DNA from: Fontibacter flavus
Lineage (GTDB): Bacteria > Bacteroidota > Bacteroidia > Cytophagales > Cyclobacteriaceae
DNA length: 64,000 nt
Assembly: GCF_042432905.1 (NCBI RefSeq)
Contig: NZ_JBHLWI010000030.1
Location: forward strand, 24,948 to 88,947
Direction of reading: 5' to 3'
Part shown: piece by piece, positions 9,352-18,778 of the stretch
Layout: the number at the start of each line of letters is the position of its first letter
Numbering within the stretch: the stretch's first letter is position 1
The notes under the pieces: model-generated
Database searches by the model: none
What the model saw: only the letters and a program-made list of their open reading frames with translations
Told to the model about the DNA's origin: nothing
Made by a program: the position numbers and the translations under genes

Positions 9352-10089
9352 ATGGAAAAAGATATCAAGATAGCGGTATTAATCGACGCAGATAACGTGT
9401 CCTCACATCCCATCAAAGAAATGATGGAAGAAATAGCCAAATACGGAAACCCAACTATTAAAAGAATTTTTGGTGATTGGACCAAACCGCAATTGGGAAA
9501 GTGGAAAAACGTCCTTTTGGAAAATGCCATCACTCCTATCCAACAATACGGCTATACTGTTGGTAAAAACGCAACTGATTCTGCCATGATTATTGACGCC
9601 ATGGATATCCTCTATTCAGAAAAAGTCGATGGATTCTGTTTGGTTTCAAGTGACAGTGATTTTACCAAACTGGCAACACGATTGAGAGAAGCAGGTATGT
9701 TGGTCATTGGAATGGGTGAAAAAAAGACACCTGAACCTTTCATCGTTGCCTGTGATAAATTTATCTATGTGGAAATACTCCAAAATCAGGAACAAGAAGT
9801 AAGCGGGGACAAATCGAAATCAAAACCAAAACCTCAGGTTGATAAAATCACTCCAAAATTAATTCGCTTAATTCATAATACCATTTCAGATCTTGCTGAT
9901 GACGATGGTTGGGCATTTATGGGTGATGTAGGCAACCTGATCCAAAAAAAACAGCCTAATTTTGATTCCAGAAATTATGGTTTTCAAAAGCTCACCCCAT
10001 TAATCAGTTCTATTCCTTCTTTTGAAATAGAGCAGAGAGAAAGCACAAGGGGAAGACATAAATTGATTTTTGTCCGAAATAAAGATTGA
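9352..10089 (+). CDS. NYN domain protein with C-terminal OST-HTH/LOTUS domain
   Basis: The 245-residue protein begins with a NYN (PIN-like) nuclease domain: AVLIDADNVS near residue 8, NATDSAMIIDAMDIL near 75, and LVSSDSDFTKLATRLREAG near 98. These supply the conserved aspartates of a metal-dependent RNase. A basic proline-rich linker (KSKSKPKPQVDK) leads to a C-terminal domain (TPKLIRLIHNTISDL to KLIFVRNKD) that resembles the OST-HTH/LOTUS RNA-binding fold. A role in RNA processing or turnover is inferred from the family. It is divergent from pfkA and about 90 nt upstream of mnmA. Confidence 0.85.
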   Translation: MEKDIKIAVLIDADNVSSHPIKEMMEEIAKYGNPTIKRIFGDWTKPQLGKWKNVLLENAITPIQQYGYTVGKNATDSAMIIDAMDILYSEKVDGFCLVSSDSDFTKLATRLREAGMLVIGMGEKKTPEPFIVACDKFIYVEILQNQEQEVSGDKSKSKPKPQVDKITPKLIRLIHNTISDLADDDGWAFMGDVGNLIQKKQPNFDSRNYGFQKLTPLISSIPSFEIEQRESTRGRHKLIFVRNKD

Positions 10090-10102
10090 AGTATTACTTT
10101 TG
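10069..10102 (+). promoter_or_regulatory. Candidate promoter for mnmA
   Basis: A Bacteroidota-type -7 box TACTTTTG (10095-10102) lies about 79 nt before the mnmA ATG. A TTTG at 10069-10072 could be the -33 box, but the 22-nt spacer is slightly long. Confidence 0.35.
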
Positions 10103-10180
10103 TGAACCAATTAACTTGAAGAAAAGTTGATATTATCGTGAAACCTCATGGGCCTTGAACCCATGAATAATTTCAATCTC

Positions 10181-11395
10181 ATGGAAAACAAAAAAAGAGT
10201 AGTCGTTGGACTATCAGGTGGCGTAGATTCCTCAGTGGCTGCCTATTTACTCAAAGAACAGGGTTATGAAGTCATCGGCATGTTCATGAAGAACTGGCAC
10301 GATGAGACTGTTACCATTTCTAACGAATGTCCCTGGATGGAGGACAGCACTGATGCCATGTTGGTTGCTGAGAAGTTAGACATCCCATTCCAGGCCATAG
10401 ATCTCAGCGAAGAATACAGAGAAAGGATTGTGGACTATATGTTTTCCGAATACGAAAACGGAAGAACCCCTAATCCTGATATCCTGTGCAATAGGGAAAT
10501 CAAGTTTGATATTTTTCTCAAAGCCGCCCAAAAGCTAAAAGCAGATTTTGTAGCTACAGGACATTACTGTCAAAAGGGCGAGGTCAAGGCAAATGGGAAA
10601 ACCGTGTACCAACTTTTGGCTGGAGCTGATCCAAATAAGGATCAGAGTTATTTCTTATGCCAACTTGACCAAGATCAACTCTCCAAAGCGCTTTTCCCAA
10701 TCGGCCACCTTCAAAAATCTGAGGTCCGTAAAATAGCCAAAGAACAAGATCTGATCACGGCTGATAAAAAAGATAGTCAGGGTCTGTGTTTTATTGGAAA
10801 AGTCAGGCTTCCTGAATTCCTGCAACAGCAACTCAAACCAAAAAAAGGAGACATTTATGTAATACCTGAAAATCATCCTGTTTACTCCAGATCGGCTCAG
10901 ATACCGGCTGGAATTGATCCGGATGATTATGATCAGGAAACATTAGACATGATATGCTTACCCTTGAAATATGAATTTAACCAGGGTAACAAAATCGGGG
11001 AACACAACGGCGCCCATTACTTCACTGTAGGACAAAGAAAAGGATTGCAGGTTGGTGGCACTGGAAAACCCCTTTTTGTGATTGCAACTGATACGAGAGA
11101 AAACATCATTTACACTGGTCTTGGAGAAGAGCATCCAGGACTGAATAGGTATGGCTTATTTGTACCCAAAAAAGATATCCATTGGATCAGGCAAGACTTG
11201 AAGCTTCAGGAAGGTCATAATGCAAGATATCAGGCCAGAATTCGTTACAGACAGCCCCTTACGTGGGCTACATTAATAATGCGGGAAAATGGCCTCTATG
11301 TGCTTTTTGATGAGCCCCAGAGAGGAATTGCTTCGGGGCAATTCGTTGCCTGGTATGACGGTAAAGAAACAATTGGATCAGGAGTAATCTCTTGA
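10181..11395 (+). CDS. mnmA: tRNA-specific 2-thiouridylase MnmA
   Basis: MnmA thiolates U34 in the wobble position of tRNAs for Lys, Glu and Gln. The 404-residue protein shows the PP-loop VVVGLSGGVDSSVAAYLL at the N-terminus, the catalytic cysteine in NPDILCNREIKF (about residue 105), ATGHYC, the second cysteine in QGLCFIGK (about residue 200), and the GQRKGL motif. The ATG at 10181 is preferred over the one at 10148 because the protein then starts MENKKRVVVGLSGG. It is followed after 16 nt by a tRNA pseudouridine synthase, forming a small tRNA-modification operon. Confidence 0.95.
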   Translation: MENKKRVVVGLSGGVDSSVAAYLLKEQGYEVIGMFMKNWHDETVTISNECPWMEDSTDAMLVAEKLDIPFQAIDLSEEYRERIVDYMFSEYENGRTPNPDILCNREIKFDIFLKAAQKLKADFVATGHYCQKGEVKANGKTVYQLLAGADPNKDQSYFLCQLDQDQLSKALFPIGHLQKSEVRKIAKEQDLITADKKDSQGLCFIGKVRLPEFLQQQLKPKKGDIYVIPENHPVYSRSAQIPAGIDPDDYDQETLDMICLPLKYEFNQGNKIGEHNGAHYFTVGQRKGLQVGGTGKPLFVIATDTRENIIYTGLGEEHPGLNRYGLFVPKKDIHWIRQDLKLQEGHNARYQARIRYRQPLTWATLIMRENGLYVLFDEPQRGIASGQFVAWYDGKETIGSGVIS

Positions 11396-11411
11396 AAGTA
11401 ATGCTGGAAAG

Positions 11412-12143
11412 TTGAAAAATAAACTAGAGATTTTATTTGAAGATGACTATTACATCGCCATCAACAAACCTGCTGGAGTGTTGGTTCATAGAACCAGCAT
11501 TGCTAAAGACGAGGAAGAGTTATTGGCGGTTCAGCTTTTACGGGATCAAATAGGAAAAAAAGTTTATCCTTTACATAGAATAGATAGACCAACTTCAGGG
11601 GTTTTGCTATTTGCAAAAAGCCCTGAAGCAACCTCTCTACTCCAACCTTTGTTTCCCACTGACGCAGTCAAAAAATATTACCTTTCAATCGTCAGAGGGC
11701 ATTTATCAGAAGACTATGGTATAATTGATCATCCTCTCAAGAAAAAACTGTATGGCGAATTGCAGGAGGCACAAACTGAATATTGGTCTTTAAGTAAATC
11801 CGAAATACCTTTTGCATCCTCAGTAAAATATTCTAGCAGTAGATATTCTCTGATTAAACTTTATCCCCATACAGGCAGGATGCATCAAATCCGAAGGCAT
11901 ATGGCACATGCAAGGCATTATGTGATCGGAGACACTGCCCATGGGGACAATAAGCAAAACAACTTTTTCAGGAAACAATTCTCCCTCAATAATATGCTGC
12001 TGCATGCATGGAAATTGGGCTTTTTTCATCCTTATGAAAAAAAATACATAGATATTACAGCATGCTTACCATCTTATTTTATTAAAACTCTTCATGATCT
12101 TGGGTTGGATTCAGTTGAGGTTAATTCCCAGCACAAGTCCTAA
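11412..12143 (+). CDS. truC: RluA/TruC-family pseudouridine synthase
   Basis: The 243-residue protein has the RluA-family catalytic loop LHRIDRPTSGVLLFAKS with its aspartate near residue 58, and the later motifs GRMHQIRRHMAH and IGDTAHGD. The compact form without an S4 domain and the sequence around the catalytic site are most like TruC, which modifies U65 of tRNA. The specificity is inferred. The start is a TTG at 11412, 16 nt after mnmA; no ATG is available between the two genes. Its 3' end overlaps the convergent lipoprotein gene by 33 bp. Confidence 0.8.
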   Translation: MKNKLEILFEDDYYIAINKPAGVLVHRTSIAKDEEELLAVQLLRDQIGKKVYPLHRIDRPTSGVLLFAKSPEATSLLQPLFPTDAVKKYYLSIVRGHLSEDYGIIDHPLKKKLYGELQEAQTEYWSLSKSEIPFASSVKYSSSRYSLIKLYPHTGRMHQIRRHMAHARHYVIGDTAHGDNKQNNFFRKQFSLNNMLLHAWKLGFFHPYEKKYIDITACLPSYFIKTLHDLGLDSVEVNSQHKS

Positions 12144-12833
12144 CCAAGGTTTATTTTGGTAAATCCAGACACTTTTATTTGTATCCAATAATTTGTCCCA
12201 GCCAAGGCCCAAACCAATAGTCAGATAGTTAAATGCAATGCTTACAGCAACTCCATTTGTCCAGACGACTCCGTCATACTCAAGCTGTACTTGGTCTTTT
12301 GTAAACCATGGACCTATAAGTGTTGAGCCAAAACCAGAAAACACCCCAACAGTAAGGCCATAATGATTGGAATACCTATCAAAACTTCCGAACATATTTT
12401 GATCATACCCTAAGGTATACCAGTCAGATCGGTAACCTGCGTAAATGAGAGCGTTAAGGTTGGTGTTCAATTGAGCAGGTACTCCGGCAATACTTGGCCT
12501 GAATTTAAAGGGTATAGTGATAAGGTCAAGATCAAAATTATTGGTTTTGAAAACTTCAGGAGCAATTTTAGCTGCAGCCCTTTTTTGGGGAAAAGAAAGG
12601 TATCTCCTATTCAATGTGTCTAAATTCAAATACCCGTTTGTTTTCTTTACAGGGTATACATAAACAAATTCAGGCTCATTATCGATATAAACAGTTTCAT
12701 TATTCCGTTCAAAAATATCTGAGCGGTAAATACCATCTTCCAGCTCGTAACGAACCATCTGTCTATTCGTTTGGCAAGAGACAAGAACAATCGAATAAAC
12801 CGCTGATAAAAATATAAACTTAAAAAACCTCAT
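12111..12833 (-). CDS. Outer membrane-type lipoprotein, unknown function
   Basis: I do not recognise this 240-residue protein. It starts with a lipoprotein signal peptide ending in IVLVSC (about residues 4-20), so the mature protein is lipidated on the cysteine. The rest is rich in aromatic and glycine residues in alternating patterns (GLTVGVFSGFGSTLIGPW, NYLTIGLGLGWDKLL), which suggests beta strands. The longest frame begins 16 codons earlier; the ATG at 12833 is chosen because it directly precedes the signal peptide. The last 33 bp overlap truC tail to tail. Confidence 0.7.
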   Translation of the reverse strand: MRFFKFIFLSAVYSIVLVSCQTNRQMVRYELEDGIYRSDIFERNNETVYIDNEPEFVYVYPVKKTNGYLNLDTLNRRYLSFPQKRAAAKIAPEVFKTNNFDLDLITIPFKFRPSIAGVPAQLNTNLNALIYAGYRSDWYTLGYDQNMFGSFDRYSNHYGLTVGVFSGFGSTLIGPWFTKDQVQLEYDGVVWTNGVAVSIAFNYLTIGLGLGWDKLLDTNKSVWIYQNKPWLGLVLGINLN

Positions 12834-12921
12834 TATTTTTATTTGCAAGTTATAAAAATTAAATCTTTGAATTATTTTCAACGGTAGCTTATTGGCTTAA
12901 TATACCTGTCAAACATATTTC

Positions 12922-12953
12922 TTTGCCACTACTTTGAAATATTTTTATATTGG
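12922..12953 (+). promoter_or_regulatory. Candidate promoter for the M28 peptidase gene
   Basis: A TTTG (12922-12925) and a TATATTGG (12946-12953) are separated by exactly 20 nt, close to the Bacteroidota -33/-7 consensus TTTG and TAnnTTTG (one mismatch). The predicted transcription start lies about 12 nt before the ATG at 12972. Confidence 0.5.
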
Positions 12954-12971
12954 CTCACTAACTGTTCGATT

Positions 12972-14456
12972 ATGAAAAAAACAATTTTAAGCTTATTGCT
13001 TTTGACAAGTGTGTCCTGCATACCTTCCTTTAGCCAAAAGGATAAGCATGTCATAGAAAAGAATTTCAATGAAAAAGAGTCAATATCACATTTTAGATTC
13101 CTCGCATCTGATGAGTTAATGGGAAGGGATCCAATAAGACCGGAAATAGATGCGGCAGCGAGATATATTGCAGAACAGTTTTGGAAATACGGAGCAAAAG
13201 AGATTCCTGGAGCTAATGGATATTACCAACATATTCCTTTTAGATTGTCTTCCCCGCCGACAAAAGGTGAAATCAATTTTGGAGACAAACAATTCACACA
13301 TGGTACTGATTTGCTAGTCTTAGATGGATCTTCCTTGGAAGGAACCTTTGAAATGGTAGTCCTGGGTTACGGTTTGGCGGAGGACTATGAAGGCAAAAAT
13401 GTAGAAGGAAAAATTGTGGTTACCAATGTTGGTGCTCCAGAAAGGCTAAATCCAGCTGATTTATTCGCAGTGGGCAGGGATAAAATGGCCTTGGCAAAAT
13501 CCCACGGTGCTATCGCTTTGATGGAAATGTACAATGTGCCCACTGCTCCTTGGAACTTTGCAGTGAACTTCCTTAATAGAAGACAATTGACCATTGACAA
13601 TACCCAAGGCGTAAACAGCCTTCCTTACATTTGGATTAATGATCTGAAAAATGAGCATATCAATGCCATTGGACAGGGAAAATCGAATACGGCAACTGTT
13701 CAAATTCAAGGAAAAGTCAATAAAAACATAGTAGGTAAAAATGTGGTCGCTATCATTGAAGGAACTGACCCTAAACTAAAACATGAGTATGTCATGCTTT
13801 CAGCCCACTATGACCACGTAGGTGTTGGCAGACCTAATGCAGAAGGTGATTCTATTTATAATGGCGCAAGGGATAATGCTGTAGGAACTGTAGCTATAAT
13901 CAATGCGGCCAAATATTTTGCTGAAAATCCACCTAAACGCTCAATACTTCTTTGCGCTTGGACTGCAGAAGAAAAAGGCTTGTTGGGTAGTGGCTATTTC
14001 GCTGAGAATCCATTGGTTCCTTTGAACCAAATTATCTATAACCTGAATATTGACAATGCGGGCTATAATGATACTTCCATCGTGACGGTAGTGGGATTAG
14101 GTAGGACCAGTGCTGATCCTTTGATAGAAAAAGCAACGGCAATATTTGGATTGAAGTCGATTTCAGACCCTTCACCTGAACAAGGTTTATATGACAGATC
14201 AGATAATGTAAACTTTGCAAGGAAAGGCATCCCTTCCCCTACTTTCAGTTTAGGGTTTACAGCTTTTGATGAGGAAATCAGTAAACATTACCACCAAGCC
14301 TCAGATCATGTAGATAATTTTAATTTGGATTATGCTGTTAAATACTGGAAATCTTATATCCTTGCCGCCCAAAATATTGCCAATTGGAACAACAGGCCTA
14401 AATGGGTTTCAGGTGACAAGTATGAAGCAGTAAGCAAACAATTATACGGAAATTAA
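12972..14456 (+). CDS. M28 family zinc metallopeptidase, exported
   Basis: The 494-residue protein has a signal peptide (MKKTILSLLLLTSVSC to FSQ, about residues 1-22), so it acts in the periplasm or outside. A PA-like insert (about residues 110-260) separates the N-terminal part from the catalytic domain. The zinc ligands can be seen in order: LSAHYDHVG (about 279), NGARDNAVG (about 301), AWTAEEKGLLGS (about 331, catalytic and ligand glutamates), NIDNAGY, and HYHQASDHVDN (about 440). The family removes N-terminal residues from peptides. It is followed by a shared terminator. Confidence 0.9.
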   Translation: MKKTILSLLLLTSVSCIPSFSQKDKHVIEKNFNEKESISHFRFLASDELMGRDPIRPEIDAAARYIAEQFWKYGAKEIPGANGYYQHIPFRLSSPPTKGEINFGDKQFTHGTDLLVLDGSSLEGTFEMVVLGYGLAEDYEGKNVEGKIVVTNVGAPERLNPADLFAVGRDKMALAKSHGAIALMEMYNVPTAPWNFAVNFLNRRQLTIDNTQGVNSLPYIWINDLKNEHINAIGQGKSNTATVQIQGKVNKNIVGKNVVAIIEGTDPKLKHEYVMLSAHYDHVGVGRPNAEGDSIYNGARDNAVGTVAIINAAKYFAENPPKRSILLCAWTAEEKGLLGSGYFAENPLVPLNQIIYNLNIDNAGYNDTSIVTVVGLGRTSADPLIEKATAIFGLKSISDPSPEQGLYDRSDNVNFARKGIPSPTFSLGFTAFDEEISKHYHQASDHVDNFNLDYAVKYWKSYILAAQNIANWNNRPKWVSGDKYEAVSKQLYGN

Positions 14457-14470
14457 TAAAATGAAAAACC

Positions 14471-14502
14471 AAGAGGCTGTCTGAAATCAGGCAGCCTCTT
14501 TT
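14471..14502. terminator. Bidirectional terminator
   Basis: The arms AAGAGGCTGTCTGA and TCAGGCAGCCTCTT pair with one G-T wobble and are followed by T-rich sequence. The hairpin lies between the convergent M28 and TonB-plug genes. Similar GAGGCTGTCTGA hairpins are, from memory, frequent in related genomes. Confidence 0.75.
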
Positions 14503-16921
14503 ATTTGTTAATCGTATATTCAAATTTCGAATAGGCCGGATTGCCTGAAATACTTATCCCTTCAATTTCCATTTGCACAACGGTTTCGACATCATGATTA
14601 TAAAACATGACTGAAGCATTGCCCAAAGAATCTGTTTGAATATAGGGCTCCCAAAATAGGGTAATACGTCTATCAGGTTTAGGGTCATTTAGATCCTTGA
14701 AATGATATTTTGGGGAATAAAACTCCCTCTCAATATGGTAACCCTTGGGTGCTAAAATTTCTTTTTTTACAGGATCAATAGGTCTTTCCGGAATACCTTT
14801 TTTGGTATAAAACCCAATTACCCCATTTGATCCTCTTGCTCCAAATATTGCGGTATCAGGCCCTTTCCAAACTGTATAGCTTTCAATTTCCATCACTGGA
14901 ATTGTATAGAGATTTTCAATAGCAATCGGAATATCATCCAACATGATCAAAGGATCTGTTCCACTGTTAATCGAACCAATCCCACGGATCAAGACTTTCC
15001 AAACCTGACCATTTCCCCAAACCATGACTCCTGCGACCCTTCCCTTTACAAGGTCTAGTGGATGCTCTAAATTTTCAAGCGCTGGATTACCAGCCACCTT
15101 CATTTTAACTGATCCTTCTCCATAAATTCTGGGACCTGAATAACGTTCAATAATCTTTTTGCCTTGTACTTCAACACCTTCCAAAGCAATATCCGAATCA
15201 TCAAAATTATACGCCTTTTCTATATTTTGCCTTTCAATGCTTTTTGAAACAAATGAATTTTTTTTATCTACTGATGGATGATAAGAAGATGTCCAAAGGT
15301 ATTTAATGACCGGTGATTGATAGAACTGTTCTACATGAAGGGAAACAGGGATTCTCCCATTCTTTGACTTCCCTTCGAGTATTACTTTTGTGGAATCAAA
15401 ATAAACAAGATCATTGATTTCAAATTCACCATTTGAAGATGCCTTTACTGTTTTTGAATCTGTGAATGGAAATAGAGACAGATACGAAACTAAACCTGCA
15501 TCAGCGGGTTTTTCATTTCTATTATCTGTCAGTTTACCCTTAATGGTCAAACCCTTTTCAGCTCTGTATACTGTTTCTTTTGATTCGGCTTTTAAAAGAA
15601 CTTTTATTTGAAATCTTCTCCATCCTTGGGTCATCATCAAAAAATCAAGAGCTTCTTCACGGTCGGGATTATTGGGATTAAAATAGTAACCTGGAGACTC
15701 TATATGTCCCTTTAATTCTGAAGAAATCAACAGGTTTGACTTGATATTTTCTTTATTCTCATTCTCAATGACCTGATCACTGTCAAAAACACTAAGAGAA
15801 AGATTAGCCAAAACAGGTAAGCCCTCTTTATTTTTAGCCTGTATATTGACCCTGACAGAGTCTCGTGGAGCATAAATGTACTTCTCAGTAGAAATAGTAA
15901 GGTTGATATGATCCTGATGGTCGATAAAGACAAGACGCTCGGCTAAAGGATTACCTTCTTTATCCAAGGCAGTAATTTGGGCAATTCCAGAGGGGAACTC
16001 TTTCTTTGGGATTTTGGCATACATGATTTTTTCGGACAGGTCTACACTGCTGGAAGCGCAGATTAATCCTCTGGTTTGTGCCAAAAGAAAAATTGTACCT
16101 TTCTCTAAATTATCAGAGGTCTGAATTTTTATGATGACATCTTCTGATCTTGGAGAATTGGTAACTGTCATGACAATCCCAGTATCTTTTGACTTTGGCA
16201 AAGGGATATCTTGGTTTAGACCTTCAATTTTGGCTTTGTACTGCTTCCCATTTTGAGGGATTATTGCAAAAGCACCCATACCCAACCTATTGCTTTCAAA
16301 TTCAGCAATTACATTTTCACCATCCAAAATTTTACCTTTAACTACTTTTCCCAAACCATCAGGACCGGTTGCCTTAAATGCCACTTTACTCAAAACTCCA
16401 TTTACCAGATCTCCTCCTTCAGGAAAAAACTGAACATCAATATCTCCCTGATGAACGGCTACATCTTCAGAAGATTCATTGTTCCAAATATTAATCTGAC
16501 GATGAAAAAAATAAGACTCATCAAAATTTCTCATCCAATTTGTATAAGCCCTTATTAAGTAACTGCCAGAAGATAAGGAATCAGGCAAATCAAACTGGCC
16601 GGATGCAAAACCATCAGGTGAATACAGTTTTAAGTTTTGGATAATCTCTCCATCGCTGTTTACCAGTTCAACATAGACAGTTTGGCTGAGCAAAGAAGGT
16701 TCATGAAATGGGCCTATTGTTAGATATGATTTAAACCAAATGGTTTCACCTGATGCATAATAAGATCTGTCTACATGTAGGTAAACCTTTTCTTGTGGCA
16801 TTTCTTCTAAATTCTTTTGGAGTGAAGAAATGATTCTATTTAAGATAACATCCGATGGAAAAAAAGAAGTCAAAAATACCAAAAGAAAACCAGTCAGAAA
16901 TAAAAACCTACACTTATTCAT
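14501..16921 (-). CDS. MG2-like / TonB-dependent receptor plug domain protein without barrel
   Basis: This 806-residue protein begins with a signal peptide (CRFLFLTGFLLVFLTSFF). Next comes an alpha-2-macroglobulin-like MG2 region (EKVYLHVDRSYYASGETIWF, near residue 45), further beta-sandwich domains with GQAVL-type repeats, and a TonB plug-like domain near 600-740 (HPLDLVKGRVAGVMVWGNG, RGIGSINSGTDPLIMLDDIP, IFGARGSNGVIGFYTKKG). There is no C-terminal 22-strand barrel; the chain ends soon after the plug. Such proteins are common in Bacteroidota and their role is unknown, perhaps in surface protein complexes. I chose the ATG at 16921 (MNKCRFLF). Confidence 0.8.
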   Translation of the reverse strand: MNKCRFLFLTGFLLVFLTSFFPSDVILNRIISSLQKNLEEMPQEKVYLHVDRSYYASGETIWFKSYLTIGPFHEPSLLSQTVYVELVNSDGEIIQNLKLYSPDGFASGQFDLPDSLSSGSYLIRAYTNWMRNFDESYFFHRQINIWNNESSEDVAVHQGDIDVQFFPEGGDLVNGVLSKVAFKATGPDGLGKVVKGKILDGENVIAEFESNRLGMGAFAIIPQNGKQYKAKIEGLNQDIPLPKSKDTGIVMTVTNSPRSEDVIIKIQTSDNLEKGTIFLLAQTRGLICASSSVDLSEKIMYAKIPKKEFPSGIAQITALDKEGNPLAERLVFIDHQDHINLTISTEKYIYAPRDSVRVNIQAKNKEGLPVLANLSLSVFDSDQVIENENKENIKSNLLISSELKGHIESPGYYFNPNNPDREEALDFLMMTQGWRRFQIKVLLKAESKETVYRAEKGLTIKGKLTDNRNEKPADAGLVSYLSLFPFTDSKTVKASSNGEFEINDLVYFDSTKVILEGKSKNGRIPVSLHVEQFYQSPVIKYLWTSSYHPSVDKKNSFVSKSIERQNIEKAYNFDDSDIALEGVEVQGKKIIERYSGPRIYGEGSVKMKVAGNPALENLEHPLDLVKGRVAGVMVWGNGQVWKVLIRGIGSINSGTDPLIMLDDIPIAIENLYTIPVMEIESYTVWKGPDTAIFGARGSNGVIGFYTKKGIPERPIDPVKKEILAPKGYHIEREFYSPKYHFKDLNDPKPDRRITLFWEPYIQTDSLGNASVMFYNHDVETVVQMEIEGISISGNPAYSKFEYTINK

Positions 16922-17137
16922 AAAAATCAAAACTTACTTATTTATGTCATTTAATATAAAACACTTGGGGCTACACCCTATAAAATATTGGAGTCTTACT
17001 CAATTGTTGAAGCATTCTTATACCGAAAATACGAATGTTGATTTTTATTGTTTTTAAATTCATGAATCTTCATTATTTCAAAATCCAAACTACTTATATA
17101 AACTTACAGCAATCACTTCTAAAATCTCGGCATATAA

Positions 17138-17995
17138 TTATCTCGCTTTTAAATTTGCTAAAAAAATAATTATGGCAGAGGTCATAAACATAATTAAACT
17201 ATAAATCGCAATTGGAATGGTCATTTCAGAGTTTTTCAGTAAAGTTGCAGCGATCATAATACCCAAAGTTCCATTTTGAATCCCAGATTCAATGGAAATG
17301 GTCAACCTTTGTTTTTTAGGCAACAATAAAATTGAAGCCAAAAAAAAGCCTACCAATAAGGTCAACAAATTAAGGCTTAGCATAATAGGGCCTGACAGTA
17401 TAAAAAATTCCAATATTGAATCTTTTTCCTTTAAAATGGCAGCTAAAAGAACTGCCGCAAAAATAACTGCCGAAGCAATTCTCACTGGTTTATCAGCTGA
17501 AAGTGCCAATTTAGGAAATCTATTTTTCAGAAACATACCTATGGAAACAGGGACCACAGTAACCCCTATAATCTGAATAATTGTCTCCAAAACAGGAAGA
17601 GTAATACTTCCCTCCTCCCCGAAATATTGAATAGCAAAATTGACTATTAAAGGGATGGTAACAATGGTGATAAAAGAGCTGATTGCTGTAAGGCTTATGG
17701 AAAGTGCAATATCTCCTCTTGAAAGATGGGTTATGAGGTTGGAAGTAGCCCCTCCAGGACAAGCTGCCAAGATCATGACACCAACTGCCAAAGCTCCAGT
17801 TAATCCAAAGATCTGCAAAAGCGCAAATCCAAAAATAGGTAATAAAATCAATTGATTCGTCAAACCTAAAGCTATCGCTTTTGGAAAGATGATGATATTT
17901 TTGAAATCTTTAATTGTCAAGGATAAACCCATCCCCAGCATGATAAATGCCAATGCCAAGGGAAGAAAAACAGCAGTTAAGATACTATCTTGCAT
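17138..17995 (-). CDS. Bile acid:sodium symporter (BASS) family transporter
   Basis: The 285-residue protein has about 9-10 membrane helices and the BASS motifs ACPGGATSNLITHLSRGD (near residue 78) and ESGIQNGTLGIMIAA (near 235). The family exchanges Na+ for organic anions such as bile acids, pantoate or keto acids; the substrate here is not evident. The gene stands alone, with 216 bp of featureless AT-rich sequence between it and the TonB-plug gene. Confidence 0.85.
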   Translation of the reverse strand: MQDSILTAVFLPLALAFIMLGMGLSLTIKDFKNIIIFPKAIALGLTNQLILLPIFGFALLQIFGLTGALAVGVMILAACPGGATSNLITHLSRGDIALSISLTAISSFITIVTIPLIVNFAIQYFGEEGSITLPVLETIIQIIGVTVVPVSIGMFLKNRFPKLALSADKPVRIASAVIFAAVLLAAILKEKDSILEFFILSGPIMLSLNLLTLLVGFFLASILLLPKKQRLTISIESGIQNGTLGIMIAATLLKNSEMTIPIAIYSLIMFMTSAIIIFLANLKAR

Positions 17996-18183
17996 AGTTT
18001 GAAAATAATACTACCTCAAATTTGACTTTAATATAGGATAATATCCCACAAAAACCATTGATCAAAATAAGCTTTGGAAAAAGTAAGAATAAGATTGCAT
18101 TAAAAAAATCTGAAATCAGGATATTAAAAAGACAAACAGAATATTAGAAATAACGTTAGATACCTGTCAACTGCATGTAATTT

Positions 18184-18777
18184 ATGAGAACCTTTACTTA
18201 TTTAATATTCCTCTTATCAATGCCATTTTTGGCATGTACTAGTGAAGAGGATACTCTACCAAGAGGGACTCAATTGCTCAGAAATACGGATTTATCTTCT
18301 AACCCCAATTCAATCACTCCTTGGAACAGTATTGGCTCGCAAGGATTTAATTTAGGAGTGAGTACAGAAATTTTTAGGTCAGGGTCCCAATCAATCTTTA
18401 TTGAAAACCTGGATAGCTTGAATATCAATCTAGGAACCTGGACTCAAACTTATCGTGGAATAATTCCAAATGCAGGAAGAAGAATTTCTTTGAGGGCATA
18501 TTTAAAAGGAGAAGATATTAGAACATTTGGCCCTGAAAGTAACATCTATATATCTATGCGTATGTTTCCTGTGGAAGATGATAATGGATCTACAGGAGGC
18601 AGGTTTATCAGCAGTCAATCAAGAGTCTTGGTCAATGGAACATTCGACTGGAGGCCTTTGGAGGTTTCATTAAACAGTATCCCGCCTCAGGTTGAATTTA
18701 TAGTGGTCTATTTGGTCATGGGACCCAGAACGACCGGTAAAGTGTTTTTTGATGATATAACATTAAGGGTTGATTAA
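18184..18777 (+). CDS. Lipoprotein with galactose-binding-like domain
   Basis: I do not recognise a named family. The 197-residue protein has a lipobox (MPFLAC, cysteine near residue 18). The mature part looks like a carbohydrate-binding jelly roll: LLRNTDLSSNPNSITPW, FRSGSQSIFIE, an RRISLRAYLKGED strand and a final VFFDDITLRVD, a pattern typical of CBM-like beta sandwiches. It may bind a glycan at the outer membrane; this is inference. The gene converges on the PlsC-like gene with 1 bp between them. Confidence 0.65.
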   Translation: MRTFTYLIFLLSMPFLACTSEEDTLPRGTQLLRNTDLSSNPNSITPWNSIGSQGFNLGVSTEIFRSGSQSIFIENLDSLNINLGTWTQTYRGIIPNAGRRISLRAYLKGEDIRTFGPESNIYISMRMFPVEDDNGSTGGRFISSQSRVLVNGTFDWRPLEVSLNSIPPQVEFIVVYLVMGPRTTGKVFFDDITLRVD

Positions 18778-18778
18778 T

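Noticed and set aside
9330..9533. Minus-strand frame overlapping the NYN gene
   Set aside because: The NYN gene has clear catalytic aspartates in the other strand; this frame is its antisense shadow.
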